DNA of 55,248 nt from Pseudaeromonas sp038247115 (GTDB taxonomy: Bacteria; Pseudomonadota; Gammaproteobacteria; Enterobacterales; Aeromonadaceae): assembly GCA_038247115.1 (NCBI GenBank), contig JBBRVG010000016.1, positions 1 through 55,248 of the forward strand, read 5' to 3'. Of this stretch, positions 24,519 to 33,503 are shown piece after piece (positions within the stretch are counted from its first letter, which is position 1; the number at the start of each line of letters is the position of its first letter). The translations under genes and the position numbers were made by a program. A model generated the notes under the pieces. That model did no database searches, had not been told where the DNA came from, and worked only from the letters and a program-made list of their open reading frames with translations.

Positions 24519-25235
24519 TCAGTACCAATCTTTCATTCTGGCACGCAATCTATGCATCGCCTGACTATGAATCTGGCTGATCCTAGACTCACTCACGTTG
24601 AGAATTTGACCAATTTCCTTGAGATTCATCTCCTCATCGTAGTAAAGCGACAAAACTAGCGCTTCTCTTTCAGGGAGATGGGTAATACCTTCTGCCAATG
24701 CTTGCTGGAAGCGTTCACGGGCAATACCGGTAAAGGTTCTATTATCATCTGCATCTGAGGCATCCGTCAGTGCGTCGTCGGATACTCCCAAATCTTCAAT
24801 GCCAACGACCCGCCCGCAAGCAGCCTCGTTCAACATGCTGTGATATTCGTCAAGGGAGACCCCCATCGTCTGGGCAACCTCGACATCTTTGGCATCTCGC
24901 CCACACAGCTGCTCAACGACGCCGATGGCATCGGAAATTCGTCGGGTATTACGGTGGACCGAACGCGGCACCCAGTCGCCACGACGAATTTCATCGATCA
25001 TGGAACCGCGAATGCGAATGCCAGCATAGGTTTCAAAACTCGCACCTTTACCGCCATCATAATTACGGGCAGCCTCGAGCAGGCCAATCATGCCAGCCTG
25101 GATAAGGTCATCTAGCTGAACACTGCTTGGCAAACGAGCCATCAGGTGCAATCCAATCCGCTTGACCAGCTGCGCATGCCGCTCAATCAATGCGTTTTGA
25201 TCCTGATGACGAGCATACGCATGAGCTTTATTCAC
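24519..25235 (-). CDS. fliA: Flagellar sigma factor FliA (sigma-28)
   Basis: Directs late flagellar and chemotaxis promoters. The 238 residues contain region 2 (LDDLIQAGMIGLLEAARNYDGGKGASFETYAGIRIRG split across the core-binding and -10 parts), region 3 (RGDWVPRSVHRNTRRI) and region 4 helix-turn-helix (MNLKEIGQILNVSESRISQIHSQ). It starts at GTG 25235 and overlaps the end of flhG by eight bases; AGGA is upstream. A matching sigma-28 promoter is found before fliS (47500-47526). Confidence 0.95.
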   Translation of the reverse strand: MNKAHAYARHQDQNALIERHAQLVKRIGLHLMARLPSSVQLDDLIQAGMIGLLEAARNYDGGKGASFETYAGIRIRGSMIDEIRRGDWVPRSVHRNTRRISDAIGVVEQLCGRDAKDVEVAQTMGVSLDEYHSMLNEAACGRVVGIEDLGVSDDALTDASDADDNRTFTGIARERFQQALAEGITHLPEREALVLSLYYDEEMNLKEIGQILNVSESRISQIHSQAMHRLRARMKDWY

Positions 25236-26121
25236 TAATCGTATCCTGAGCTAATGACGGCTTGTGCAGCAGGGTTTCGATAAAGAATTCCAGGTGCCCC
25301 CCGGGCTGATGCGGTGTCGGCCAGCCAGCAGCTTTGTTGGCCAGAGCCCGAAACGCCAATGACGCGGGCGACTTGGGGAAAGCATCCACGACAACTTTCT
25401 GCTTCTTCACGGCCTGTCTCACATTGTTATCGTAGGGAATGCAAGCCACGAGCTCCAGAGACGCATCTAAAAAACGATCCGTAACCCGGGTTAATTTCGA
25501 GAACAGATCCTGTCCCTCCCGCAAGCTACGCACCATGTTAGCGACAACCTTGAAACGGAAAACACCATACTCCCGAGACAATAACTTAATAAGCGCATAA
25601 GCATCAGTGATGGATGTTGGTTCATCGCACACCACGACCATAATATCCTGCGCGGCACGGGAGAAGCTCAGCACCATATCAGAGATACCGGCAGCCGTAT
25701 CGACCAATAACACATCGATTTGCGTCTTCATGTCACTAAAGGCCCGAATGAGACCTGCGTGTTCTGCCGGTTTCAGTTCCACCATAGACTGGGTTCCGGA
25801 TGTCGCCGGAATAATCATCAGGCCATAGGGCCCTTCCACAATAATGTCATCCAGAGTGCATTCGCCAGAAAGCACATGCGACAAGTTCCGCTGCACGCGA
25901 AGCCCCAGCATGACGTCGATATTGGCCAACCCCAAGTCAGCATCCAGCAACATGACGCGCTTACCCTGGGCTGCCATAGCAACCGCCACATTCAAGGTCA
26001 CACTCGACTTACCAACGCCGCCTTTACCACCCGTTACAGTAATGACCTTGACGCGATTATTTTGGCGCATCTTCCGCAGACCCTGAGCTTGATCCAGATT
26101 GATATTATTCATGTTATTCAT
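25228..26121 (-). CDS. flhG: Flagellar number regulator FlhG (FleN, MinD-like ATPase)
   Basis: A 297-residue MinD-type ATPase that limits flagellar number and counteracts the master regulator (FlrA/FleQ). The N-terminal DQAQGLR motif (about residues 8-14) is the conserved FlhF-stimulating element. Walker A is GGKGGVGKSS, switch LDADLGLANIDVMLG, Walker B VLLVDTAAG. The C-terminal amphipathic membrane-targeting end is present (LEFFIETLL). I chose ATG 26121, which overlaps the flhF stop and has GGAG before it; ATG 26112 is possible. The residues encoded upstream in the same frame lie inside flhF. Confidence 0.93.
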   Translation of the reverse strand: MNNMNNINLDQAQGLRKMRQNNRVKVITVTGGKGGVGKSSVTLNVAVAMAAQGKRVMLLDADLGLANIDVMLGLRVQRNLSHVLSGECTLDDIIVEGPYGLMIIPATSGTQSMVELKPAEHAGLIRAFSDMKTQIDVLLVDTAAGISDMVLSFSRAAQDIMVVVCDEPTSITDAYALIKLLSREYGVFRFKVVANMVRSLREGQDLFSKLTRVTDRFLDASLELVACIPYDNNVRQAVKKQKVVVDAFPKSPASLAFRALANKAAGWPTPHQPGGHLEFFIETLLHKPSLAQDTISE

Positions 26122-27511
26122 AAAACTCCATGTGGTCGGCGCGATCGCTCTCTTGACCCCAGAAATGGCTCGGAACACCATCGGCTTCCAACTGCTGCAA
26201 TGTCACTGCAACCAGCTCGCCAGCATCGGCAACCTTGATATCTTCAGGGACCCGTTGGCCATCGGTAACATAGCTGATGGGTAGATTGTTCTGAATGCAC
26301 ATACCCAATACATCGCCCAGATTCAGGCTTTCATCCAGCTTGGTCAGAATACAGCCACTAAGCGGTACTCTACGAAAATGCTCATAGGCTTCTTGCAACA
26401 CCCGGCGTTGCGAGGTCGCAGGCAACACCAGATAGTTTCGGATCCGCACCTTGGCGTTTTTCACCAGGGTATCCAGTTGTTCGGTCAGGCGAACGTCTCG
26501 TTGCCCCATGCCGGCTGTGTCAATCAGCACCAGCCGTCGATTACGCAATTGATATAAAGCTGCAGATAACTCTTCCACATCCGAAACAGGCCGGACAAGA
26601 CATCCCATGATTCGACCATAGGTCTGCAATTGTTCATGGGCACCAATGCGATAGTGATCTGTGGTGATCAAGGCGACCTGGTCCGGACCATACTTCATGG
26701 CAAAACGAGCCGCCAGCTTGGCGATGGTTGTGGTTTTTCCAACCCCTGTCGGCCCGAGCAAGGCAATGGCGCCGCCGTGACGCAAAATATCATCGTCCGT
26801 GGTTTTCACATGTTCTAACAGCACTTTGTGCATCAGATGCCAGGCATCGTGTAAGGATGCACTTTCAGGGACACTGGCAGCGAGTTGCTCTGCAAATGAC
26901 TCGTCAAAACCGCCCTTGCACAGTTGCTTGATGAGTAGCGCCCGTACCGGCCCGCGGCGCTCAACCTCTTGCCACATCAAGCCCGACAGTTGGTGCTGAA
27001 GCAGTTTACGGATGGAGGCTATTTCAGTGCGCATGGCATCCAGGTCTTTGTCACGGCTCTGAGCCGGTGCCGCCCGTGATGCACCCCGCCGGGGAGTTGC
27101 CGCCGGTTCAACGAATGTTGCCTGTTCGGCCAAGGTTTTCGGCGCACCTGAGTCGCGGCTGAACCCGGAAGGCATACGCGATTGGAGTTGCTGCTGACGC
27201 GCCAACAAAGCGGAAAGACTATCCGGGAAGCTCTCTTGCTCGTCAGTTTTTTGGCTAATCACTGGAATTTGCGTGGCAAACGGCTCGATAGGGCGCGCAC
27301 GCGACGATAAGTTGACACTGTCATCCCGCACATCGCGGGCAGGATCCACGGCCGCCGTCGCGACCTGAGTCTGGTAGTCAACGGCGGCAACGATCTCGAT
27401 ACCACCCGATACCTTTTTATTGGACATGATCACCGCATCCGGGCCGAGGACCTCTTTGACCTCAGCCAGAGCCGTACGCATATCCTTGGCAAAAAACCGC
27501 TTTATCTTCAC
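26114..27511 (-). CDS. flhF: Polar flagellar placement GTPase FlhF
   Basis: An SRP-type GTPase that sets the polar site and starts assembly of the flagellum. The 465 residues comprise the N-terminal B domain (MKIKRFFAKDMRTALAEVKE), a low-complexity basic stretch with Arg/Ala (about 80-165), an N domain and a G domain with GPTGVGKTTTIAKLAARF, TTDHYRIGAHEQLQTY, VLIDTAGMGQRD and TKLDES. The order flhA-flhF-flhG-fliA is that of polar flagellates. Confidence 0.95.
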   Translation of the reverse strand: MKIKRFFAKDMRTALAEVKEVLGPDAVIMSNKKVSGGIEIVAAVDYQTQVATAAVDPARDVRDDSVNLSSRARPIEPFATQIPVISQKTDEQESFPDSLSALLARQQQLQSRMPSGFSRDSGAPKTLAEQATFVEPAATPRRGASRAAPAQSRDKDLDAMRTEIASIRKLLQHQLSGLMWQEVERRGPVRALLIKQLCKGGFDESFAEQLAASVPESASLHDAWHLMHKVLLEHVKTTDDDILRHGGAIALLGPTGVGKTTTIAKLAARFAMKYGPDQVALITTDHYRIGAHEQLQTYGRIMGCLVRPVSDVEELSAALYQLRNRRLVLIDTAGMGQRDVRLTEQLDTLVKNAKVRIRNYLVLPATSQRRVLQEAYEHFRRVPLSGCILTKLDESLNLGDVLGMCIQNNLPISYVTDGQRVPEDIKVADAGELVAVTLQQLEADGVPSHFWGQESDRADHMEFYE

Positions 27512-27530
27512 CTAGACCTCCAGCTCCTTA

Positions 27531-29633
27531 TTACTGTTGCCCGACTGCACTGACGATGCGGATCTGTTTATCATCAGGAATTTCCTGGTATGAGAGGACT
27601 CGTAATCCAGGAATGGAGTTCTTCACGAAACGAGCTAATGTGTTGCGTAATACGCCTGAGGTCAGCAGCACAGCGGCTTGCCCTTCAAGCTCTTGGCGCT
27701 GCGCGGCTTCAGTCAGGGATTGCTGCATCCGCTCGGCCAGTCCCGGCTCGATACCGGCACCTTCCGCGCCACCAGCCTGCAGGGATTGGTGCAAAATACG
27801 TTCCAGCTCAGGGGCCAGGGTAATCACCGGAATCACAGATTCACCACCAATGATCTCCTGCACAATCAGACGTCTTAAGGCGATACGACAAGCGGCAGTC
27901 AACACATCGGGATCCTGACTGCGCGGGGCGTACTCCACCAGCGTCTGCAACACGGTACGCATATCACGCACCGGCACACCTTCTGTCAACAGGTTTTGCA
28001 ATACCTTGACCAAGGTTCCCAGACTCATCACACCCGGGATCAATCCCTCAACCAGTTTAGGTTGCGCACGAGCCACCATATCCAGCAAGTTCTGAACCTC
28101 TTCATGGCCGAGCAGCTGGGCGGCCTGACTGGTCAAAAGTTGACTCATATGGGTGGCAATGACCGTCGAGGCATCCACGACTGTGTAACCCAGACTCTGA
28201 GCCTGATCAGATTGCTCGCGAGCGATCCAGACCGCATCCAGACCGAAGGCCGGATCACGTGTCTCTAATCCTTGAACAGCGCCGAAAACTTGGCCCGGAT
28301 TTATCGCCATCTCTTTATCATGATAGACCTCGGCCTCACCCATGTTGACGCCCATCAACGTGATGCGATACTGATTGGGCTGCAGATCCAGATTGTCGCG
28401 AATATGAACAGGCGGCACCAGGAAACCCAGCTCCTGGGACAACTTTTTACGCACCCCCTTGATTCGGTTCAGCAACTCGCCGCCCTGACTCCGATCCACC
28501 ATGGGGATCAGACGATAACCAACCTCCAGGCCAATCACATCGACCGGGCTCACATCATCCCAGCTCAAATCTTTATGCTCGGGCACAGAGACAGTGTCCA
28601 TCGGCGCCAACGCCTTGGCTTCAGCATCCGTCTTGCGCTTATTACTTTTGCGCACCATCAACCAAGCCCCGAGCGCTGAGATAGAGCCCAAGGATAAAAA
28701 GGCCAGATGGGGCATGCCAGGCACCAGACCCATAATAATCAGCACCGCAGAGGCAATGATCAGCGCCTTGGGCTCTTCAAACATCTGGTTAAGCACCACC
28801 TGCCCCATGTCCTGGTCCGTATTCTGCCGGGTTACAATGATCGCAGCAGCGATGGAGAGCAGTAACGAGGGGATCTGCGCCACCAGGCCATCACCTATGG
28901 TCAGCAGGGTATAGATGGCGGCGGCATCACCAAAGCTCAATCCATGCTGGGCCATGCCGATGATGAAGCCACCGATGATGTTGATAAACAGAATGAGGAT
29001 ACCGGCCACGGCATCCCCCTTGACGAATTTGGACGCACCATCCATGGAGCCGTAGAAGTCGGCCTCCATCGTCACCTCTTGACGCCGTTTCTTCGCCTCA
29101 TCCTGATTGATAAGGCCTGCATTCAAGTCAGCATCAATCGCCATCTGTTTGCCCGGCATGGCATCCAGAGTAAAACGTGCACTCACTTCGGAAATACGGC
29201 CAGCACCCTTGGTGACCACCACAAAGTTAATGATCATCAAGATGATAAATACGATGAAACCTACCGCGTAGTTGCCGCCGATGACCACGTTACCAAATGC
29301 CTCGATCACATGACCGGCGGCCGCAGAGCCGTTATGCCCTTCCAGCAGCACGACTCGAGTCGATGCCACGTTCAAGGCCAGACGTAACAGAGTTGCTACC
29401 AGTAGAATCGTCGGGAAAGCCGCGAAATCGAGCGGACGGCGGGAATAGACGGCGACCAGCAGTACCACCAGGGACAAGGCAATGTTGAAGGTAAACAACA
29501 CGTCCAGCAGGAAGGTCGGTATGGGGAGCACCACCATCCCGAGGCTTGCCAGTACCAGCAATGGGGTACCCAGACCGCGGTTCAGCAGATGGCGATATTG
29601 ACCCAGCGAGGCGAAAGTGGCTCTCATTTCCAT
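27531..29633 (-). CDS. flhA: Flagellar export gate protein FlhA
   Basis: The major export gate component of the flagellar type III secretion system. The 700 residues comprise an N-terminal region with about eight membrane segments (from GTPLLVLASLGMVVLPIPTFL to about 330), the conserved FHIPEP-type loop (RISEVSARFTLDAMPGKQMAIDADL), and a cytosolic nonameric domain. The start ATG 29633 is followed two codons later by another ATG. A sigma-54-type promoter lies at 29670-29685, about 37 bases before the start, so flhA opens the transcript that continues through flhF, flhG, fliA and the che genes. Confidence 0.96.
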   Translation of the reverse strand: MEMRATFASLGQYRHLLNRGLGTPLLVLASLGMVVLPIPTFLLDVLFTFNIALSLVVLLVAVYSRRPLDFAAFPTILLVATLLRLALNVASTRVVLLEGHNGSAAAGHVIEAFGNVVIGGNYAVGFIVFIILMIINFVVVTKGAGRISEVSARFTLDAMPGKQMAIDADLNAGLINQDEAKKRRQEVTMEADFYGSMDGASKFVKGDAVAGILILFINIIGGFIIGMAQHGLSFGDAAAIYTLLTIGDGLVAQIPSLLLSIAAAIIVTRQNTDQDMGQVVLNQMFEEPKALIIASAVLIIMGLVPGMPHLAFLSLGSISALGAWLMVRKSNKRKTDAEAKALAPMDTVSVPEHKDLSWDDVSPVDVIGLEVGYRLIPMVDRSQGGELLNRIKGVRKKLSQELGFLVPPVHIRDNLDLQPNQYRITLMGVNMGEAEVYHDKEMAINPGQVFGAVQGLETRDPAFGLDAVWIAREQSDQAQSLGYTVVDASTVIATHMSQLLTSQAAQLLGHEEVQNLLDMVARAQPKLVEGLIPGVMSLGTLVKVLQNLLTEGVPVRDMRTVLQTLVEYAPRSQDPDVLTAACRIALRRLIVQEIIGGESVIPVITLAPELERILHQSLQAGGAEGAGIEPGLAERMQQSLTEAAQRQELEGQAAVLLTSGVLRNTLARFVKNSIPGLRVLSYQEIPDDKQIRIVSAVGQQ

Positions 29634-29669
29634 GGCAGTCTGTCAAATAGTATGGCGTTAACCTAGACT

Positions 29670-29685
29670 AGCAAAAAACAAGCCA
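29670..29685 (-). promoter_or_regulatory. Sigma-54 promoter of flhA
   Basis: TGGCTTGTTTTTTGCT on the minus strand has the GG and GC dinucleotides at exact -24/-12 spacing. The predicted RNA start is near 29660. FlrC is the likely activator, by analogy with Vibrio class III promoters. Confidence 0.75.
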
Positions 29686-29721
29686 CCGATTAACTATTTG
29701 ATTTTTAATATGATAAATATT

Positions 29722-29735
29722 GTTAACTAGTTAAC
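29722..29735. promoter_or_regulatory. Palindrome upstream of the flhA promoter
   Basis: GTTAACTAGTTAAC, a perfect 14-base inverted repeat in AT-rich DNA between flhB and flhA, centred about 70 bases before the predicted RNA start. It may be an activator or IHF-region site, or part of a weak flhB end signal. No assignment can be made. Confidence 0.45.
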
Positions 29736-29747
29736 GTCAAAAAAATG

Positions 29748-30881
29748 TCAATACCTTAAATCATCGGGGATCGGCAATTCATCCGCCAATTTACGCGGCG
29801 CTTCGGCTCGCCCCTGCTTGTAGGCTTGTAATTGATACACATAGGCCAGCACCTGGGCAACCGCGACGAATAGGCCATCCGGGATCTGCTTGTTGAGCTT
29901 GGTGGTATGGTAGATGGCCCGCGCCAGGGCCGGTGAGGCCACGCTCGTCACCCCACACTCTCGGGCAATCTCCCGGATCTTCATCGCCACCTCGTCCACC
30001 CCCTTGGCCAGCACAATGGGAGCCCCGCCCGGCTTATCCCGTTCATATTTGAGCGCAACGGCGTAGTGGGTCGGGTTGGTCACCACAACGTCGGCTTGTG
30101 GCACCTCCGCCATCATGCGACGGTTGGCCATCTCATATTGCAAACGACGCAAGCGACCTTTAACTTCCGGCTTGCCTTCTGAATCCTTATATTCGTCCTT
30201 GATTTCCTGCTTACTCATGCGCAGTTGCTTGTTGTGATTCCACATCTGGAAAGGCACATCAATCGCCACAATCGGCAGCAAGGCGCAGCAAATCCCGACG
30301 GCAACCCACAGGCAAAGCTCCAGGGCATCATAGATGGCATAAGGAAATTGTCGCTGGCTTAAATCCAGGATATGGGGCAGTTGTCCCATGATCAGGAACC
30401 AGGAAAGCAGGCCAATAAACAGGACCTTGGCAATAGACTTGATGAGTTCAACCCAGCTTTGCATACCAAACATGCGTTTGAAGCCCGCCATAGGGCTGAG
30501 TTTGCTCATCTTCGGCATCATGGCTTCGCTGCTGACGTTCACCCCTCCCAACAACATGTTGCCGACCAAAGCAGCCAGCAACACAATGGCAAACAGCATG
30601 ATCAGCGGAACTATCAGGTCACCAATATCGGCTCCCAAGGCGGGTATCATGGTAAAAGGATCAAAGACCTGTTCACGGGTAAAGGAAAAATTGCGGCGGA
30701 AAACCTCAAGCAGGGCTTGTCCCAATGATCCGGCAACGGTGGATAAACCTATGACCCCGGCCAGCAGCACAACCGCAGTGCCCAGTTCTTTGGATCGGGG
30801 AACCTGGCCTTTCTCCTTGGCCTGGTCTAGTTTTCGCCCTGTGGGTTCCTCTGTCTTTTCCTGACCATCCGACTCGGCCAT
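29748..30881 (-). CDS. flhB: Flagellar export switch protein FlhB
   Basis: Switches export from rod/hook to filament substrates. The 377 residues have four membrane segments in the first 210 residues and a cytosolic C-domain with the autocleavage motif NPTH (VVTNPTHYAVALKYE) intact. It starts at ATG 30881, three bases after fliR. It ends the fliK-to-flhB cluster; a 114-base gap with a new promoter precedes flhA. Confidence 0.96.
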   Translation of the reverse strand: MAESDGQEKTEEPTGRKLDQAKEKGQVPRSKELGTAVVLLAGVIGLSTVAGSLGQALLEVFRRNFSFTREQVFDPFTMIPALGADIGDLIVPLIMLFAIVLLAALVGNMLLGGVNVSSEAMMPKMSKLSPMAGFKRMFGMQSWVELIKSIAKVLFIGLLSWFLIMGQLPHILDLSQRQFPYAIYDALELCLWVAVGICCALLPIVAIDVPFQMWNHNKQLRMSKQEIKDEYKDSEGKPEVKGRLRRLQYEMANRRMMAEVPQADVVVTNPTHYAVALKYERDKPGGAPIVLAKGVDEVAMKIREIARECGVTSVASPALARAIYHTTKLNKQIPDGLFVAVAQVLAYVYQLQAYKQGRAEAPRKLADELPIPDDLRY

Positions 30882-30884
30882 GGC

Positions 30885-31673
30885 CTATTCCCCCAAGCAC
30901 TGGGTCTGGATTACGTCACAAATCAGCGACTGCACTTGCTGCCAATGCTGCAAAAAATGCTCCATAAAGCCGCCTAATGACACCCAGATCACCAACAAAC
31001 CGCAGATCATACTGATTGCGAAGCCCATGCTGAAAATATTCAGCTGCGGCGCGGCACGCGTCATGACCCCGAAGGCAAAATTGATGAGCAACATGGCGAC
31101 AATAGCCGCCAGAGAAACCGAAAGGCACATCTCGAACATCACGCCCAAAAACGCCGCCAGCGTCTGAAAACCTTCAATGCTGATGCCGCTGGCCGCCACG
31201 GGCAAGGTGGTAAAACTCAGATGCAACAGATGCAACATGGTCAGGTGACCATCAATGGCAAAAAAAATCAGGGTTCCCAGCATCAGATAGAACTGCCCGA
31301 CGACCGGCGTCGAACCGCCGTTAATCGGATCCACCATGGAGGCAAAACCGAGGCTGGTTTGCATGGCGATGATCTGCCCGGCCATGATGAAGGTCTGGAT
31401 CAAAAATTGCGAGGCCAGGCCGATGACCGCCCCCACCAACACCTGCTGTGCTGTGATCATCATGCCCGTGACGCTGAACAACTCAACAGTCGGCATAGCC
31501 GGCAGCAGCGGTGCCATAGCCACTGTAATCACCAGTGCCAACTTGGCGCGGATCATGATAGGTACTGTCTGGGAGCCGAGGACCAGCATGGTCATCAACA
31601 TGGCGGAAAGACGGGCATAGGGCCAGGCATAGGAGGCAATCCAAGCCATCACCATATCCGAGGGGTAATTCAC
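30885..31673 (-). CDS. fliR: Flagellar export gate protein FliR
   Basis: Forms the export pore complex with FliP and FliQ. I place the start at GTG 31673, which overlaps the fliQ stop (GTGA) and has GAGG seven bases before it. This gives a 262-residue protein starting MNYPSDMVMAW and IASYAWPYARLSAM, in line with the family (E. coli 261). A longer open frame upstream runs through fliQ and is spurious. Five to six membrane segments are visible (for example LALVITVAMAPLLPA, FQTLAAFLGVMFEMCLSVSL, ISMICGLLVIWVSLGG). Confidence 0.92.
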   Translation of the reverse strand: MNYPSDMVMAWIASYAWPYARLSAMLMTMLVLGSQTVPIMIRAKLALVITVAMAPLLPAMPTVELFSVTGMMITAQQVLVGAVIGLASQFLIQTFIMAGQIIAMQTSLGFASMVDPINGGSTPVVGQFYLMLGTLIFFAIDGHLTMLHLLHLSFTTLPVAASGISIEGFQTLAAFLGVMFEMCLSVSLAAIVAMLLINFAFGVMTRAAPQLNIFSMGFAISMICGLLVIWVSLGGFMEHFLQHWQQVQSLICDVIQTQCLGE

Positions 31674-31939
31674 CCCAGCACCTCGGGGATTTGCTCGATG
31701 ATCATGGTGAAGAAATCCAGCAAGATCTGCAAACCCCAATGCGCACCCAACGCCAACGCGGCCAGGGTGACCAGCAGGCGAGGTAAGAAACTCAGTGTCT
31801 GTTCGTTGATCGAGGTGGCGGCCTGAAAAATCGAAACGATCAAGCCAATGAACAGACTCGGCAATATGGCTGCACAGACCAGTAGACTGACGATGCCTAA
31901 CGATTCGCGAAAGACATCGACAAAAGCTTCGGGGTTCAT
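31670..31939 (-). CDS. fliQ: Flagellar export gate protein FliQ
   Basis: An 89-residue protein with two membrane helices (SLGIVSLLVCAAILPSLFIG and LLVTLAALALGAHWGLQILL) joined by the conserved IFQAATSINEQTLSFLP loop. Length is normal. ATG overlaps the fliP stop (ATGA) and its own stop overlaps the fliR GTG. Confidence 0.95.
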   Translation of the reverse strand: MNPEAFVDVFRESLGIVSLLVCAAILPSLFIGLIVSIFQAATSINEQTLSFLPRLLVTLAALALGAHWGLQILLDFFTMIIEQIPEVLG

Positions 31940-32685
31940 CCCCCACCCCCGACCCCGAAGCTGTTGATCAAGGACCCCATGATCAGAGTCCAGCCATCGA
32001 CCAACACAAACAGCATCAACTTGAAAGGCAAGGAGATCAGCATGGGCGACAACATCATCATCCCCATGGCCATCAAAATACTGGCAACCACCAGATCGAT
32101 CACCAGGAACGGCAGGAAGATCATGAAGCCAATCTGGAAGGCGGTCTTCAATTCACTGATCATAAATGCCGGGATCAGCACCCGCATCGGCACCTGTTCC
32201 GGTTTATCGACGCGAACGTTGGCAAATTCCATGAAACTGTTCAAATCCTTGATCCGGGTCTGTCCCAGCATAAACTGGTGTAAGGGGACCTGAGCCGTAT
32301 CAAACGCCTCGCGGGATGAAATCTGTTCATTCAGATAGGGTTGCAGCGCCTCGGCATTAATTCGATCGAAAACTGGCGCCATGATAAACAGGGTCAGAAA
32401 CAGCGATAAACCGATCAGGATCTGGTTCGATGGACTCTGCTGCAAGCCAATGGCTTGCCGCAGAATCGACAGCACGACAATGATCCGGGTAAACGAGGTC
32501 ATCATGATGACGATCGACGGCAGAAAGGTCAGCGCCGTCATCAGGGCCAGGATCTGCAGCGTCAGACTGTATTCCTGGGAACCATCCGGATTGGTGGTGA
32601 CGGTCACGGCCGACAGACCACCGGTCTGCGCCCACAGCGAAGGAGCCACGAGACACAGCAACAACCAACACCAGCTACCTTTCAT
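31936..32685 (-). CDS. fliP: Flagellar export gate protein FliP
   Basis: A 249-residue export pore protein. Signal peptide (MKGSWCWLLLCLVAPSLWA), then the family motifs LTFLPSIVIMMTSFTRIIVVL, PSNQILIGLSLFLTLFIMAPVF, LIPAFMISELKTAFQIGFMIFLPFLVIDL and SILMAMGMMMLSP. ATG 32685 is chosen because the signal peptide starts there and GGGGG precedes it. It overlaps the end of fliO by 11 bases. Confidence 0.94.
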   Translation of the reverse strand: MKGSWCWLLLCLVAPSLWAQTGGLSAVTVTTNPDGSQEYSLTLQILALMTALTFLPSIVIMMTSFTRIIVVLSILRQAIGLQQSPSNQILIGLSLFLTLFIMAPVFDRINAEALQPYLNEQISSREAFDTAQVPLHQFMLGQTRIKDLNSFMEFANVRVDKPEQVPMRVLIPAFMISELKTAFQIGFMIFLPFLVIDLVVASILMAMGMMMLSPMLISLPFKLMLFVLVDGWTLIMGSLINSFGVGGGG

Positions 32686-33121
32686 GGTTGCCCCCGGTTT
32701 CGTTATCCGCCGCCGCGACAACGGCCGGATTGCCCGGCTTCATCAGCTTGGCCAACTGGGCGGCAAAAGGCGGCACCAGACTCTGCTCATTGAGTGGTGT
32801 CTCCAACTTGCACAGCAACGAGATATTCGCCGGCGTCATGCCCAGTACCAACTGCTCGGTACCCACCTTGACCACCAGCAACTTTTCCCGGGTCCCCAAC
32901 GAGAGCACACTCAGCACTCGCAACTGGCTCTGGGCCTGATTCGGCATCAGCCGGCTTTTTTTCAACAGCCAAGCCAGCAGCAGAATCAAACCTATGACCA
33001 GAAAACAGCTTACTAGCCACTGGATAATATTGGCGTTGCCCGCCGTCGGTCCTGCTCCTGAGACCGGAGCGGCAAGCAACGGCGTCGCCAGCATCGCCAA
33101 GAATCCACAATAATGTCTCAT
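32675..33121 (-). CDS. fliO: Flagellar assembly protein FliO
   Basis: A 148-residue protein that helps assemble or stabilise the FliP ring. Possible signal peptide (to about residue 18), then one membrane segment (WLVSCFLVIGLILLLAWLL) and a cytosolic domain with LRVLSVLSLGTREKLLVVKVG and LVLGMTPANISLL. This is the normal FliO layout. ATG overlaps the fliN stop. Confidence 0.92.
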   Translation of the reverse strand: MRHYCGFLAMLATPLLAAPVSGAGPTAGNANIIQWLVSCFLVIGLILLLAWLLKKSRLMPNQAQSQLRVLSVLSLGTREKLLVVKVGTEQLVLGMTPANISLLCKLETPLNEQSLVPPFAAQLAKLMKPGNPAVVAAADNETGGNHER

Positions 33122-33501
33122 TTAAGCTTCTTGATCCGTTCGGTCTGGCTGATGACATCGGTCAAGCGGATCCCGAACTTGTCGTTCACCACCACCACTT
33201 CGCCATGGGCAATCAAGGTGCCATTGACCAGTACATCCAGCGGTTCCCCGGCGACCCGATCCAGCTCGACGACCGAGCCCTGGTTCAATTGCAGCAGGTT
33301 GCGAATACTGATTTGGCTACGCCCCACTTCCATGGTGATGGTGACAGGGATATCCAGAATCGCATCCAGTTTGCGTCGCTCTTCCATCGAGATGGGCGCT
33401 GACTCATCAAACTCTTCCAACTTGGCAGGTTTAATTTCACTATCAGACTGTTCACCCAGAGCCGCAGCCCAGGCATCCGCCATTAAATCCTGATCATCCA
33501 T
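33118..33501 (-). CDS. fliN: Flagellar switch protein FliN
   Basis: A 127-residue C-ring protein. The acidic N-terminus is followed by a SpoA/FliN domain: LDAILDIPVTITMEVGRSQISIRNLLQLNQGSVVELDRVAGEPLDVLVNGTLIAHGEVVVVN (quoted in pieces ILDIPVTITMEVGRSQI and GSVVELDRVAGEPLDV). It also acts in export through FliH binding. It lies two bases after fliM. Confidence 0.95.
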   Translation of the reverse strand: MDDQDLMADAWAAALGEQSDSEIKPAKLEEFDESAPISMEERRKLDAILDIPVTITMEVGRSQISIRNLLQLNQGSVVELDRVAGEPLDVLVNGTLIAHGEVVVVNDKFGIRLTDVISQTERIKKLK

Positions 33502-33503
33502 TC

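Noticed and set aside
31674..31946. Longer N-terminal form of FliR
   Set aside because: The frame runs through fliQ on the same strand; GTG 31673 has a ribosome site and gives the usual FliR length.
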